A stretch of DNA of 64,000 nt, taken from contig DAOMQA010000009.1 in NCBI GenBank assembly GCA_035445085.1, positions 36,429 through 100,428 of the forward strand, given 5' to 3'. The notes beneath the pieces are model-generated. The model saw only the letters and a program-made list of their open reading frames with translations. It did not search any database and was not told the origin of the DNA. Positions 35,065 to 44,623 of the stretch are shown piece after piece. Position numbers and translations under genes: made by a program. The stretch's first letter is position 1, and every line of letters starts with the position of its first letter. Origin of the DNA: JBDHXE01 sp035445085. Its GTDB lineage: Bacteria > Bacteroidota > Ignavibacteria > Kapaibacteriales > UBA2268.

Positions 35065-36831
35065 TTATTTTACACTTAACATATTAATTTCATTGTCAAT
35101 ATCTAAAATTGTAGACTGCACTAAGCTAATAAGTGATTGTTTGATGTCACTTATACCGTTGCTGTGTCTCTCAATTTCATTATTATGTTTACTTAAACTA
35201 ATTATATTTTCTTCTAACTGTGTATTTTTATTTTTTAGTTCGGAGTTTAATTCCTCTAAAGTAATAACTTTATGGGATTCAATAGAATTTTTAATATTTA
35301 GTTCTGCTATTTCTGATTGTAATAGATTTAAACTATGAGCAGTAGAGCTTATCTTTTCTTGAAGATTAATTATTTCTTGCTCCCTTTGACTTATGCTAAT
35401 CTTGTTAATATTAATGGTATTTTCTAAACTCTCTATAGTCTGCTGATATTGTATAGCTAAACTATTATTAGAGTTATTCAGTTCTGATTGAGCATTGATA
35501 ATATCTTGCTCTTGCTGAGTTATCTGTGTTTTATATTCCGTAATTAGTTGTGTATAATCGAAAATAGTTTTTTCTAATTCTTCAACCCTTCGTTGATATT
35601 TATAAGATAACTCATTATTCGATTGACTTAATTCTGATTTTAAATTGTCAATTTCGTTTGTTAAATGAAAATTCGCTGATTGCAAGCTACTATTTTCAAT
35701 TTGTAATTTATTATGCTTACTACTTACTTCATTTAATGTACTTTCCTTTTCGCTTATCTGCAATTCTAAATTATCTTTTTCTATCAGTAATTTGTTTAAG
35801 ATTGCCTTTGTTTGCTCAAATTCTTTCACTAACGAATCGCGCTCTGCTAAATAAATAGCACTATTACTTTTAGCTACTTCTATTTCTTGGTTTGAATTTA
35901 AATTTATTTGTTTTAAACTCTCAATTTCAACGTTTAAGTTGATAATGCTTTGATTAGAATGATTAAGTGTAGAATTTAAATCACTGATATGAGCTTGTAA
36001 ATTCTGAATTTTTGAATTTAAGTCCAAATTTTGATTTTGAACAGTTGCCTTTTCGTTGTCAATATTACCTATTTCGATTTTGGCATTATTTAGTTCGTCT
36101 TTTAATTGGGCAACTTCTACAGATAATTTATATATATCTTCGTTTAATATATATATTGCTTCTTTTAACTCTGCCTCTTTCTCTGTAAATTCAGTCTTTA
36201 AATTTTCATGTATTTTTTCGTTGTCTTTAGCTTTAAGAAGCAAACTTTCGCTTATTGTTATTCTTTCTTTATATGCTTGTATGTCGTTTAATAAATTGTA
36301 AATTCTAAGATTTTTTGCTGTCAAATCCTTTTGCATTAATTCCTTATCTGACAAGGCTTTTTCGTATTTGTGTATAGTTTCTGAATACGCATGGTTTGTT
36401 TGTTCTATCTGCTCTATCTTGCCGCTCTGCACTTCAATAGTTTCATTCAAACTTGGAATTGTATTAACTTGCTCTTGTAAATTAGCGTTACTAAGAAGTA
36501 ATTTTTCATACTTTTCAGTTAATTCTTCTAAGTCATTTTTAAAGTGAGCATTCTTTTCAATATTTTGCTCTAAGGATTTTATTAAATCTGCATAATAGCT
36601 ATTATTACCTACCAAACCTTCAAGTTTGTTAGTTAGTGCCTCATTATCGTCGTTGAGCTTGCTAATAATAATGGTATCATTAGCAATTCTTTCCTCTAAT
36701 GATTTATTTACTTGATTAAGAGTATCTATCTCAAGCTTGTTTTCGTCAATTTTAATTATAGCCTGATTGATTAGATTCGCTAACTTGTCGAGCAAAACCT
36801 CGTTGTTGTATATGTGAACTTCTTCATTCAT
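35065..36831 (-). CDS. long coiled-coil protein between pheT and zapA
   Basis: 588 residues, almost entirely heptad-rich helix with many Asn, Gln, Glu, Leu and Ile and no signal or transmembrane segment. An internal duplication is visible: SQSNNELSYKYQRRVEELEK resembles NNSNNSLAIQYQQTIESLEN about 56 residues later, each followed by T-I-x-x-x-x-x-x-I and a Gln/Glu-rich stretch ending EQDIINAQ or EQEIINLQ. Position just upstream of zapA, where Bacteroidota usually have a short ZapB-like coiled-coil gene, suggests a division or nucleoid-scaffold role; this is inference. The stop of pheT is 2 bases before its start. Confidence 0.75.
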   Translation of the reverse strand: MNEEVHIYNNEVLLDKLANLINQAIIKIDENKLEIDTLNQVNKSLEERIANDTIIISKLNDDNEALTNKLEGLVGNNSYYADLIKSLEQNIEKNAHFKNDLEELTEKYEKLLLSNANLQEQVNTIPSLNETIEVQSGKIEQIEQTNHAYSETIHKYEKALSDKELMQKDLTAKNLRIYNLLNDIQAYKERITISESLLLKAKDNEKIHENLKTEFTEKEAELKEAIYILNEDIYKLSVEVAQLKDELNNAKIEIGNIDNEKATVQNQNLDLNSKIQNLQAHISDLNSTLNHSNQSIINLNVEIESLKQINLNSNQEIEVAKSNSAIYLAERDSLVKEFEQTKAILNKLLIEKDNLELQISEKESTLNEVSSKHNKLQIENSSLQSANFHLTNEIDNLKSELSQSNNELSYKYQRRVEELEKTIFDYTQLITEYKTQITQQEQDIINAQSELNNSNNSLAIQYQQTIESLENTININKISISQREQEIINLQEKISSTAHSLNLLQSEIAELNIKNSIESHKVITLEELNSELKNKNTQLEENIISLSKHNNEIERHSNGISDIKQSLISLVQSTILDIDNEINMLSVK

Positions 36832-36833
36832 AA

Positions 36834-39248
36834 TTAATTCCTTAGAATTCCACCGGTTAATTTGCTTACGTTGGTTACAATATTCTGGATGTAAGTTTCT
36901 GTTTCGCTATCGGTCATCGTTTTCTCAAAAGATGTAAACTCTATATTAAATGCTAAGCTACGTTGATTATCTCCTAAATTTTTACCTTCATAAACATCAA
37001 ATAAAGTAATATTAGTACATAATTTGCCAGCATATTTTTGAATAATTTTATTTATTTCTTCAACGCTTACTTTTTTATCAACGATAAAAGCTAAATCGCG
37101 GTATACACGTGGGAAAGGCGATATTTGAGAATATTTCTTGGCTTTTTGTCTAACATTATAGATAGCTTCTAAGCTAAAACTTGCAATATAAACTTTATGC
37201 TCAATATCAAAGTGCTTTAACCCTTGTTTGTTTATAGCCCCCAAAATTCCAATATGTTTATTATTTAGTAAGATGCTTTGCGATTCATTTGAAAATATCT
37301 TATTTGCGGTATCATTATTAGCGAATTTATAGTTGCTTATGCTTAAAGAATCAAATAAGTTTGTAATTATGCCTTTTAAATCAAAATAATCTACATCTCG
37401 CTTTGCCTCGGACCATTGCTTAGAATAAGCGCTACCGGTAAGTGCGATTGTTAAATATTCTTCTTCCTTTATTCCTTTTATAAAAAGCTCTGCATGTTCA
37501 TCATTTCTAAATATTTTACCTACTTCAAATAACTTCAGATTATAATTATTGTTGCGTATATTCTTGCTAACTACATTTAAAAAAGAGCTAATCATTGAAG
37601 GACGCATTATTGATAGCTCTTCGCCAAGTGGATTAGCTATTCTAATAGGATTGTCCGAAAATAATTCAGCAGAACGAGGGTCTATTTGGTTCTGTGTTAG
37701 TAATTCATTAAATCCATTAGATACAAACCAAGTTCTAATATTATTACGTAGTTTTGGCATTTGTAAATGTGGCACAACATTAGAAGTCGCAAAATTTATT
37801 TCCGAGGAGAATTGCTCATCGATATTGTCGTAGTTGTATAAACGTGCTACCTCTTCTATAAGGTCAATTTCGCTATCACAGTCTACTCTGTGGTAGGGAA
37901 TTGCGAAAATTGAATAGTCTATATCATCTTCTTTCTTTTCAAAAAGGAGTGAAATTAAAATATTGTCAATTATATCTTTACTAAGGTTTGTTCCTAAAAC
38001 CTTGTTTACTCTCTCATACCTTAATGTAAGTTCTTTTTGGGGTAGAGGATTCGGGTAAATATCAATTATTCCGCCTACAACTTCACCGCCAGATAGCTCC
38101 GCTATTAATTTTGCTGCCCTATCAAGTGCGTTAGTGATGTTAGAAATGTCTACACCACGCTCAAAGCGATATGAAGAGTCGCTTTGCAAAGCTAACTTCT
38201 TAGATGTCTTGCGAACTGAAGATGGATTAAAAAACGCAGATTCTATAACGATATCAATAGTGTCGTTAGAGATTTCACTGTTTTGCCCGCCCATAACCCC
38301 AGCTATAGCGATAGGGCGTTCGCTGTCGCAGATTACAAGCATACCTTCATTTAAGGTACGTTCTTTTCCATCTAATGAAATAAATTTATCACCTTCTGTA
38401 GCGGTTTTTACGATAATTTGTTTGCCAATAATTTGATTATAATCAAAAGCGTGTAGGGGTTGTCCACATTCCATTAAAACAAGGTTAGTAACATCAACAG
38501 CTATATTTTTAGGTCTTAATTCTAAACTTTCTAACCTGTTTTTTAGCCAACTGGGTGATTCAGTTAATTTGCAATTTTTTACCATTCGAGCAGAATACCT
38601 TGGGCATTTTTCATTATCTAATATTGATATTTTAAGATAATTATTTATATCCTCATTATTTTCTTCTAGCTCTTGGTTTGGGTAGTTAATCTGCTTTCCA
38701 AGATGTGCTGCAAGTTCTCTTGCTATACCCAAATGACTTAAGCAATCGGACTTATTAGGAGTAAGCCCTAATTCTAAGATTATGTCATTTTTAGCAAAAT
38801 ATTCTGAAATAGGCATGCCAACAACTGTTTCACTCGGAAGAACATATATACCACCAGTGTCTTCACCCAATTCTAATTCTGCTAAACTGCAAATCATACC
38901 ATTAGACTCTATACCACGAATTTTCCGTTTCTCCAATTTGAAACCACCATTAGGAACGATGGCGCCTGATTTACCTAATATTACTTTTTGTCCTTTGTCT
39001 ACATTTGGAGCGCCACAGATTACTTGTAAAACGTTATCTCCCGTATTTACTTGGCACACAGATAGCTTGTCTGCATCAGGGTGCTTATCTTTTTCTATTA
39101 CTTCTGCAATAATAAAATTCTCAAACTTTTGTGCTTGGAACTCAGAGCCTTCAAGCTCAATTCCAAGCATTGTCAAAATATTATCTAATTCACTGTAAGT
39201 TAAATCAATATCTATAAATTCTTTAAGCCAATTATAGGATAATAACAT
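36834..39248 (-). CDS. pheT: phenylalanine-tRNA ligase beta subunit
   Basis: Charges tRNA-Phe with PheS (not in the window). 804 residues: N-terminal EMAP/tRNA-binding domain (about 40-150, EVIEKDKHPDADKLSVCQVN), B3/B4 editing domain (about 210-400, PLHAFDYNQIIGKQIIVKTA, GVMGGQNSEIS), B5, a core synthetase-like domain (VDCDSEIDLIEEVARLYNYD) and the C-terminal FDX-ACB domain (SPFPRVYRDLAFIVDKKVSV). It is first gene of the pheT - coiled coil - zapA - 6S - rny cluster. Confidence 0.96.
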   Translation of the reverse strand: MLLSYNWLKEFIDIDLTYSELDNILTMLGIELEGSEFQAQKFENFIIAEVIEKDKHPDADKLSVCQVNTGDNVLQVICGAPNVDKGQKVILGKSGAIVPNGGFKLEKRKIRGIESNGMICSLAELELGEDTGGIYVLPSETVVGMPISEYFAKNDIILELGLTPNKSDCLSHLGIARELAAHLGKQINYPNQELEENNEDINNYLKISILDNEKCPRYSARMVKNCKLTESPSWLKNRLESLELRPKNIAVDVTNLVLMECGQPLHAFDYNQIIGKQIIVKTATEGDKFISLDGKERTLNEGMLVICDSERPIAIAGVMGGQNSEISNDTIDIVIESAFFNPSSVRKTSKKLALQSDSSYRFERGVDISNITNALDRAAKLIAELSGGEVVGGIIDIYPNPLPQKELTLRYERVNKVLGTNLSKDIIDNILISLLFEKKEDDIDYSIFAIPYHRVDCDSEIDLIEEVARLYNYDNIDEQFSSEINFATSNVVPHLQMPKLRNNIRTWFVSNGFNELLTQNQIDPRSAELFSDNPIRIANPLGEELSIMRPSMISSFLNVVSKNIRNNNYNLKLFEVGKIFRNDEHAELFIKGIKEEEYLTIALTGSAYSKQWSEAKRDVDYFDLKGIITNLFDSLSISNYKFANNDTANKIFSNESQSILLNNKHIGILGAINKQGLKHFDIEHKVYIASFSLEAIYNVRQKAKKYSQISPFPRVYRDLAFIVDKKVSVEEINKIIQKYAGKLCTNITLFDVYEGKNLGDNQRSLAFNIEFTSFEKTMTDSETETYIQNIVTNVSKLTGGILRN

Positions 39249-39343
39249 ATATAAAACTTCTAATAATTAAGTTTAACATTAAAAAAAACTGCAATTTAAT
39301 CATTTTTTTAAGAATACAGCTTATTTTTTTTAAACTTATTTGC

Positions 39344-39351
39344 TATATTTG
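39344..39351 (+). promoter_or_regulatory. putative -7 box for the TylF-type methyltransferase
   Basis: TATATTTG matches TAnnTTTG, 21 bases before the GTG start at 39373, with AGGGGGG between. No TTTG at -33. Confidence 0.35.
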
Positions 39352-39372
39352 AACCAATAATAGGGGGGTAAT

Positions 39373-40194
39373 GTGAAAAATGAATATATTGACTTGATAA
39401 AAAAAGTCTTGATAGATTATAATAGGAGTGATCTATCAGAATTAAGACTTATTCAGAGATATACCCCTAATTTTAGAGGTAAAGTCTTAAAAATAATAGC
39501 TAATTTATTAAGGATGAGAGATATTCACTTAGGACTAATGACAGAGGCTAAGGATTTAGCAGAGATTAGGGCAGGAGGCAGAGACTGGCCCACAAAGGCA
39601 GAGTCGATGATTGGACTAAAGAGAATGGATAATATTCAATTTTGTATAGAAAATATTTTAAAAAATAATATACCGGGTGATTTAATCGAAACGGGTGTAT
39701 GGCGAGGAGGGGCTTCTATCTTTATGAAGGCTATACTCAAGGCTAATAATATAAATGATAGAAAAGTTTATTTAGCCGATTCTTTCGCGGGATTGCCAAA
39801 GCCCGACCCAAAATATGCAGCCGACAACAATGATATACACCATACTTTCGACGAATTAGCTGTATCTTTAGAAGTAGTCAAAAATAACTTTTTAAAATAT
39901 GATTTATTAGATGACAATGTTGTATTTTTAAAGGGCTGGTTTAAAGATACTCTGCCATCATTAAAAGATGAGCAATTTGCCTTGTTGCGTTTAGATGGAG
40001 ATATGTACGCGTCTACAATGGACGCTCTTACTAATTTATACCCAACCTTATCTAAAGGGGGCTATATTATTATAGATGATTGGGGAGCAGTACCGGCTAG
40101 TAAAGTTGCCACAAATGATTACCGTAGGGAACATAACATCAGTGATGAAATAAAAGACATTGATGGGGTGGGTATATATTGGCAAAAAAGTTAA
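39373..40194 (+). CDS. TylF/MycF-type O-methyltransferase
   Basis: 273-residue SAM- and Mg-dependent methyltransferase of the macrocin O-methyltransferase family. GDLIETGVWRGGASIFMKAI is the SAM loop; VYLADSFAGLPKPDP, LLRLDGDMYASTMDALTNLY and YIIIDDWGAVPASK carry the metal-binding Asp residues. Such enzymes methylate hydroxyls of sugars or sugar-containing products; pairing with a glycosyltransferase supports a polysaccharide or glycolipid substrate. GTG 39373 is the start: the ATG at 39371 meets TGA at once. It overlaps the next gene by 16 bases. Confidence 0.88.
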   Translation: MKNEYIDLIKKVLIDYNRSDLSELRLIQRYTPNFRGKVLKIIANLLRMRDIHLGLMTEAKDLAEIRAGGRDWPTKAESMIGLKRMDNIQFCIENILKNNIPGDLIETGVWRGGASIFMKAILKANNINDRKVYLADSFAGLPKPDPKYAADNNDIHHTFDELAVSLEVVKNNFLKYDLLDDNVVFLKGWFKDTLPSLKDEQFALLRLDGDMYASTMDALTNLYPTLSKGGYIIIDDWGAVPASKVATNDYRREHNISDEIKDIDGVGIYWQKS

Positions 40195-41366
40195 ATATTG
40201 TTGTATTAGTGCCAAGAATAGTCGCTCCACCAGTTGATGGAGGGTCCCACTATGTATACAAAACGATAAAAAGTATAGCCGATAGGGGACATAATATTAC
40301 CTTTTTATGCTTTAAGTCAGATAAACACCCTCAAGCTCCAGAGATGATTGAGCAGTTTGCGAAAATTCACTATACCCCCCTCCATTTTAAAGAATATAAC
40401 TTAATGTCTTTGCTTAAGTCGGTTTTGTTGTGGAAACCTGCAACAACAATAGAACGAATGGATAAAGGCAAAATGAAATTGTTGTTTGATAAATTAGATA
40501 TTGAACCAGACTTTTTCTTTTTAGAAGGGATACATGCTGCCGAAATGATAGATTATATTAAAAAGAAATATCCCTTATCTAAAATTGTACTAAGGCAAGC
40601 AAATGTAGAGTATACCTTGTTTGAACGGAGTATTCGCAAAGCTAAAAATCCAATAATGAAAATAGCCCTATACATACAAAAAGTAACCATGCGTAATTAC
40701 GAGCAAAAAGCAATCCTGAAGAGTGATTTGATTACAACTGTTTCAGATAGCGATACCGATGTATTTAAATCAATGGTCCCTAACAAAAAATACCAAAAAG
40801 TATTAAACATGCTGGATAAAATATTATATGATAGAAGTAGGGGACGCGGTAATTTAGTACTAGCCTTTGGTGATTGGAATTGGCACCCAAACCGAAGTGG
40901 TATGGAGTGGTTTTTAGCAGAAGTATATCCGTTAATTAAAGACTATAATTTTGAACTTAATATTGTTGGGCGAGGCTTCGACGGAGAATATTTTAAAGGC
41001 TATCCACAAATAAATTATTTAGGCTTTGTAGAAGACCTTGAGCAGTATATCGCTAATGCTGACTTTATGATTGCGCCGCTTGTCTATGGAGGCGGGACAA
41101 AAGTAAAGGTCATTGAAGCTCTATCAAAATCATTACCTATAATTACTAGTGAATTTGGTAATGAAGGTATCGAGGCAGAGCATAACAAAGAAATAATGAT
41201 AGTAAACAATGCCCATGAATTTGCTTTAGCTTTTGAGAAATTATTGAACCATGATGAGTTTAGACTGACTATCTCAAAGAACGCTTACCAATTTGCTACC
41301 AACAAATATAACAACGATAAAATTATAGATGATTTCATTAAAGAATTGTATAAACTTCAAAATTAA
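40179..41366 (+). CDS. GT4-family glycosyltransferase
   Basis: 395-residue GT-B glycosyltransferase. N-terminal NIVVLVPRIVAPPVDGGSHY with the acceptor-domain Gly loop, and C-terminal donor domain with LAFGDWNWHPNRSGMEWFL, YLGFVEDLEQYIANADFMIA and APLVYGGGTKVKVIEALSKS, ending in the E-x7-E-like ITSEFGNEGIEAE. Donor and acceptor are unknown. TTG 40179 is the only start that keeps the N-terminal strand, and lies inside the preceding methyltransferase gene, so the pair is coupled. Confidence 0.87.
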   Translation: MAKKLNIVVLVPRIVAPPVDGGSHYVYKTIKSIADRGHNITFLCFKSDKHPQAPEMIEQFAKIHYTPLHFKEYNLMSLLKSVLLWKPATTIERMDKGKMKLLFDKLDIEPDFFFLEGIHAAEMIDYIKKKYPLSKIVLRQANVEYTLFERSIRKAKNPIMKIALYIQKVTMRNYEQKAILKSDLITTVSDSDTDVFKSMVPNKKYQKVLNMLDKILYDRSRGRGNLVLAFGDWNWHPNRSGMEWFLAEVYPLIKDYNFELNIVGRGFDGEYFKGYPQINYLGFVEDLEQYIANADFMIAPLVYGGGTKVKVIEALSKSLPIITSEFGNEGIEAEHNKEIMIVNNAHEFALAFEKLLNHDEFRLTISKNAYQFATNKYNNDKIIDDFIKELYKLQN

Positions 41367-41434
41367 GAGTAAGGTAAAAGCTAACTTCGTAGAGTTTTTT
41401 TAACTAAAAATAATTTATTTTTTTTCATTTTTTA

Positions 41435-41467
41435 TTTGCTTGATATACATAATTTTCGCTACTTTTG
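41435..41467 (+). promoter_or_regulatory. Bacteroidetes-type promoter of the copper-receptor operon, near-leaderless
   Basis: TTTG (41435-41438), 21-base spacer and TACTTTTG (41460-41467) match the -33/-7 consensus of the Bacteroidota primary sigma factor. The ATG at 41472 starts 4 bases after the -7 box, so the transcript would begin at or within a few bases of the start codon. Confidence 0.6.
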
Positions 41468-41471
41468 AAGT

Positions 41472-41849
41472 ATGAATTTTGCATTGAAAATAGTATCAAT
41501 TCTAATGATTTTGAGCAATATATTGCTTAACTCCTCAGTTTTATTTCAATATTCGCTTTTCAAAATTAACCAATCATATATTGCTTCAAATCTTTGTGAA
41601 CAAAAGAATATTGAAGATAATACTTGTTGCGGTTCATGCTATATTGAGAAGGAAATAAATAAAGAAGACGATAAAACAAATTCAAAGTTTGTGTTTAATG
41701 AAGTGAAAGTAGAAAGTGCTATTATAAACTATTCTTTTACATATTTTGAACCAATTATCAGTAAAATATTTTTTGCTGACTCCTATAAATTTAATTATAC
41801 TTTTAATTTTACCAATTATATTTTTCATCCTCCCATTGCCTTAGTTTAA
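41472..41849 (+). CDS. small exported Cys-containing protein of copper-receptor loci
   Basis: 125-residue protein with an N-terminal hydrophobic segment (ALKIVSILMILSNILLNSSV). The pattern FKINQSYIASNLCEQ then CCGSCYIEKEIN, and the late FHPP before the C-terminus, match a family of small Bacteroidota proteins found just upstream of metal TonB receptors and pumps; its members have C-x-G-x-C type Cys groups. Role unknown; metal binding or chaperoning is inferred from Cys residues and the neighbouring receptor. Confidence 0.68.
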   Translation: MNFALKIVSILMILSNILLNSSVLFQYSLFKINQSYIASNLCEQKNIEDNTCCGSCYIEKEINKEDDKTNSKFVFNEVKVESAIINYSFTYFEPIISKIFFADSYKFNYTFNFTNYIFHPPIALV

Positions 41850-41910
41850 ATTTTGGCTTCTAATTTATAATAAAAAAGTAAACTAAATAAATTTAAAATA
41901 TAAGGAATAT

Positions 41911-44121
41911 ATGAAAAATATAATATTTTTTATGTTCTTCTCATCGCTATGCCTTTTGCATTCGGAAGAGATGGACATTAGAGTTTCCTATTTAGGAAAT
42001 AATGAATTAAAAGATCAAATATCTTATAAATATGGTGAAAAAAAAGGTAAGATAGATAATAATTCAAACATTAAAATTGATTTAAACAAAGATTTAATAT
42101 TATACTTGTTTAATCCACAAATCGGCAATTATAGTTTTAGCTATAATGAATTATTGTCAAATCAATCAATTAAGCTATACGACAAAGAATATAGTTTTGG
42201 TCCAATATCAGTAATAGGTGTTAAGGATGCAGGCATTAACTCCAATTCTACTACGCTGAATTTAAATGATAGATTGCAGTATGATGGCGGAATGTTTTTA
42301 GATAATCTATTAGGCTTCTCATCTGTAAAAAAGAGCCCTATCTATGGAGTGGACCCTGTGCTACGAGGTTTTAAAAATGAGCAATTAAGTATATTATTAA
42401 ATGGATGTGAATCAAGTATTGCTGCTTGCCCTAATAGAATGGACCCACCAACGAGCCATATTCCTATGCATCAAATTGAAAAAGTCGAAGTAATTAAAGG
42501 ACCTTATGGTTTAAGGTATAGCAATTCGTTTGCAGGTACGGTTAATTTTATACCAATTGATGAGTTTGCAATGGATATAGATAAAAATATACGTGGAACT
42601 TTACGGAGTAATTATGAAAGTAATGGAAGCCTGCTCAAAAATAATGCTGATATTACTTATGGTAATGAAAATATGTTTCTTGGACTAACTGGTTCATTTT
42701 ATGAAGGCGCTAACTACAAAGATGGCAATGATTCTACAATAAATTCTAAATTTAGGAAAAACGGGTTTGGAATGAACGCTGGACTTAAATTTGGACAAAA
42801 TACTGTAAGGATGAAGAGTAGCTATAGTTTAGGTACTGATGTTGATTTTCCAACTTTAATGATGGATATGCGTAAAGATGAAACAATATCATTAAATTTG
42901 GAACACCAATACAATACATTAAGCGATAATTTTGAATCGATTACTACTAATATCTATGTTACCAAAGTAGACCATGTTATGAATAATTATCTAAGACCGT
43001 CAGTGATGATGATGAAGATGGAGTCACCTGTGCTAACACTAAATTATGGTGCAAGAAGTGAAGCAAATATCCAACTTAATAAAAATAATTTATATATTGG
43101 TGCAGATTGGAAATATGAAACCGCTGATGGAACACGCACTCGTGAAATGAAAAATATGATTATGCAAGACAATATTTTTAATAACTCTTATATTTCGAAG
43201 TCTGCTGTTTTTTCCCAATATAATTACAATGAAAGCAAATATACAGTTACTGGCGCAGTGCGTATTGAATATAATCAGGCAAAAGCAAAAGATATGGATA
43301 AGAATTTTATAAAAATTAACCCTTTAGAGGCAGAAGACCAACTTAATTTAAGTATAAGCATAGGCTCTCATTATTATATAAGTGATAATATAAGTGTTGG
43401 CTTATGGGCTGGTCGCTCGCAGCGTAGTGGTAGCTTAGTAGAAAGATATATAAATTCATTCTCAATTGGATTAGATGCTTATGAAGTAGTTGGTAATCCA
43501 AGTCTGAAACAAGAAGTAAATAATCAAATGGACTTACAATTCTCCTATAATACAAATATATTAAATATAAAAGTTAATGCTTTTACTAATATATTAAATA
43601 ATTATATAAGCTCTACTATTGATACTAATTTGAAAGCTGTGTCGGCTTCAAGCCCTGGCGTTAGGCGTGTATCTAATTTGGGCGATGCTTATAAATATGG
43701 TATAGAAATGTCATTAACATCTAATGTTGTTTACGATATTATTAGCAATATGAATATTTCTTATACTTATGCCGAGCTAAAAAGTGGTGAGGCAATGCCA
43801 GAAGTTATGCCTTTAGAGCTTGATTTGAATTTTGTACGGAAGTTCTTAGATAATAAATTAGCTGTAGGTATTAACTTTCAATATGCTGCAAGCCAAAATA
43901 GAGTATCTACTTCTTTTGGAGAAAAAACGACACCAGAATATTATGTATTAAATTCAAATATTAGTTATCAATTTTTCAAAAATTTATCTTTAGAATTAGG
44001 TATTAATAATATATTAGACAAAGCATATTATGAACACTTAAGCAGGACATTAAGTGGTACAAATCGTAGATTGTATTCGCCCGGTCGAAGTATTTGGGGT
44101 TCTCTACTTGTTAATTTATAG
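41911..44121 (+). CDS. NosA/OprC-type TonB-dependent copper receptor
   Basis: 736-residue outer-membrane receptor. Signal peptide about 1-18; a short N-terminal extension; plug (about 120-215) with IAACPNRMDPPTSHIPM, whose CPNRM matches the C-x3-M copper ligands of Pseudomonas OprC; and a barrel in which KVDHVMNNYLRP gives an H-x-M pair like the other two OprC ligands. The C-terminus (LYSPGRSIWGSLLVNL) is the usual terminal strand. Likely function is copper import across the outer membrane. It is 61 bases downstream of the small Cys protein in one operon and followed by a strong terminator. Confidence 0.9.
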   Translation: MKNIIFFMFFSSLCLLHSEEMDIRVSYLGNNELKDQISYKYGEKKGKIDNNSNIKIDLNKDLILYLFNPQIGNYSFSYNELLSNQSIKLYDKEYSFGPISVIGVKDAGINSNSTTLNLNDRLQYDGGMFLDNLLGFSSVKKSPIYGVDPVLRGFKNEQLSILLNGCESSIAACPNRMDPPTSHIPMHQIEKVEVIKGPYGLRYSNSFAGTVNFIPIDEFAMDIDKNIRGTLRSNYESNGSLLKNNADITYGNENMFLGLTGSFYEGANYKDGNDSTINSKFRKNGFGMNAGLKFGQNTVRMKSSYSLGTDVDFPTLMMDMRKDETISLNLEHQYNTLSDNFESITTNIYVTKVDHVMNNYLRPSVMMMKMESPVLTLNYGARSEANIQLNKNNLYIGADWKYETADGTRTREMKNMIMQDNIFNNSYISKSAVFSQYNYNESKYTVTGAVRIEYNQAKAKDMDKNFIKINPLEAEDQLNLSISIGSHYYISDNISVGLWAGRSQRSGSLVERYINSFSIGLDAYEVVGNPSLKQEVNNQMDLQFSYNTNILNIKVNAFTNILNNYISSTIDTNLKAVSASSPGVRRVSNLGDAYKYGIEMSLTSNVVYDIISNMNISYTYAELKSGEAMPEVMPLELDLNFVRKFLDNKLAVGINFQYAASQNRVSTSFGEKTTPEYYVLNSNISYQFFKNLSLELGINNILDKAYYEHLSRTLSGTNRRLYSPGRSIWGSLLVNL

Positions 44122-44151
44122 TTTTGAATCTATATTCCCCTACTAAGTATC

Positions 44152-44190
44152 GTTGAGGGCTATTGATTATATTTATCAATAACCCTCGAC
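44152..44190 (+). terminator. intrinsic terminator after the copper receptor
   Basis: GTTGAGGG...CCCTCGAC outer stem and TATTGAT/ATCAATA inner stem with one mismatched base on each side, followed by AATTTATTGTT. Confidence 0.6.
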
Positions 44191-44332
44191 AATTTATTGT
44201 TCCGAAGATAGTTTGTTGTGTGCAAATATCTTTAAATATAATAGAAATTGTATACTTATCAAGTAAATAATTTTGTTGATGTGCAGTACTTTTACGGAGT
44301 TTTATCTGAAAGCTATATATTATTTTGCACTT

Positions 44333-44548
44333 ATGGTAAATAGAAATATAAATAATATTGCTCTGTATGAGATTTGGAAGCTGAAGAACCCAAGGTTGCC
44401 AGACCAAGATTATTACGCTCAAATCGTACCAAAGGATAGCACGCAGAAAAAATTAGGCTTGTTCTTATATGATTTTAGAGCAGAAGTAGTAGCATTTGAT
44501 AGGTCTTCAATTAATCCTATTGGTGCTATTATCAACAAACGTATGTAG
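44333..44548 (+). CDS. short open frame of uncertain reality in the receptor-hrcA gap
   Basis: The 502-base gap 44122-44623 contains the terminator above and this frame of 71 residues, or 91 if started at TTG 44273. The segment WKLKNPRLPDQDYYAQIVPK and the aromatic composition look protein-like, but there is no ribosome site and no family recognised. It could be a small gene, a remnant or chance. Nothing else was seen in the gap apart from the hrcA promoter. Confidence 0.25.
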   Translation: MVNRNINNIALYEIWKLKNPRLPDQDYYAQIVPKDSTQKKLGLFLYDFRAEVVAFDRSSINPIGAIINKRM

Positions 44549-44586
44549 AATCAAAAACTGCTTTAAATACCGTCGACATTAATAAT

Positions 44587-44619
44587 ATTTCAACTTCTCA
44601 GTATATTTCATTAAATTTG
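44587..44619 (+). promoter_or_regulatory. putative near-leaderless promoter of hrcA
   Basis: TAAATTTG (44612-44619) matches TAnnTTTG; the -33 position has only ATTTC, a partial match. The hrcA ATG is at 44624, 4 bases after the box. No CIRCE inverted repeat (TTAGCACTC-N9-GAGTGCTAA) is visible. Confidence 0.4.
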
Positions 44620-44623
44620 CAAT

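Noticed and set aside
38134..39198. Open frames of 100 and 138 codons opposite pheT
   Set aside because: They are antisense to well-conserved pheT domains and have no family features.
44111..44422. 103-codon - strand frame after the copper receptor
   Set aside because: It crosses the receptor terminator hairpin, has no ribosome site and resembles random AT-rich translation.
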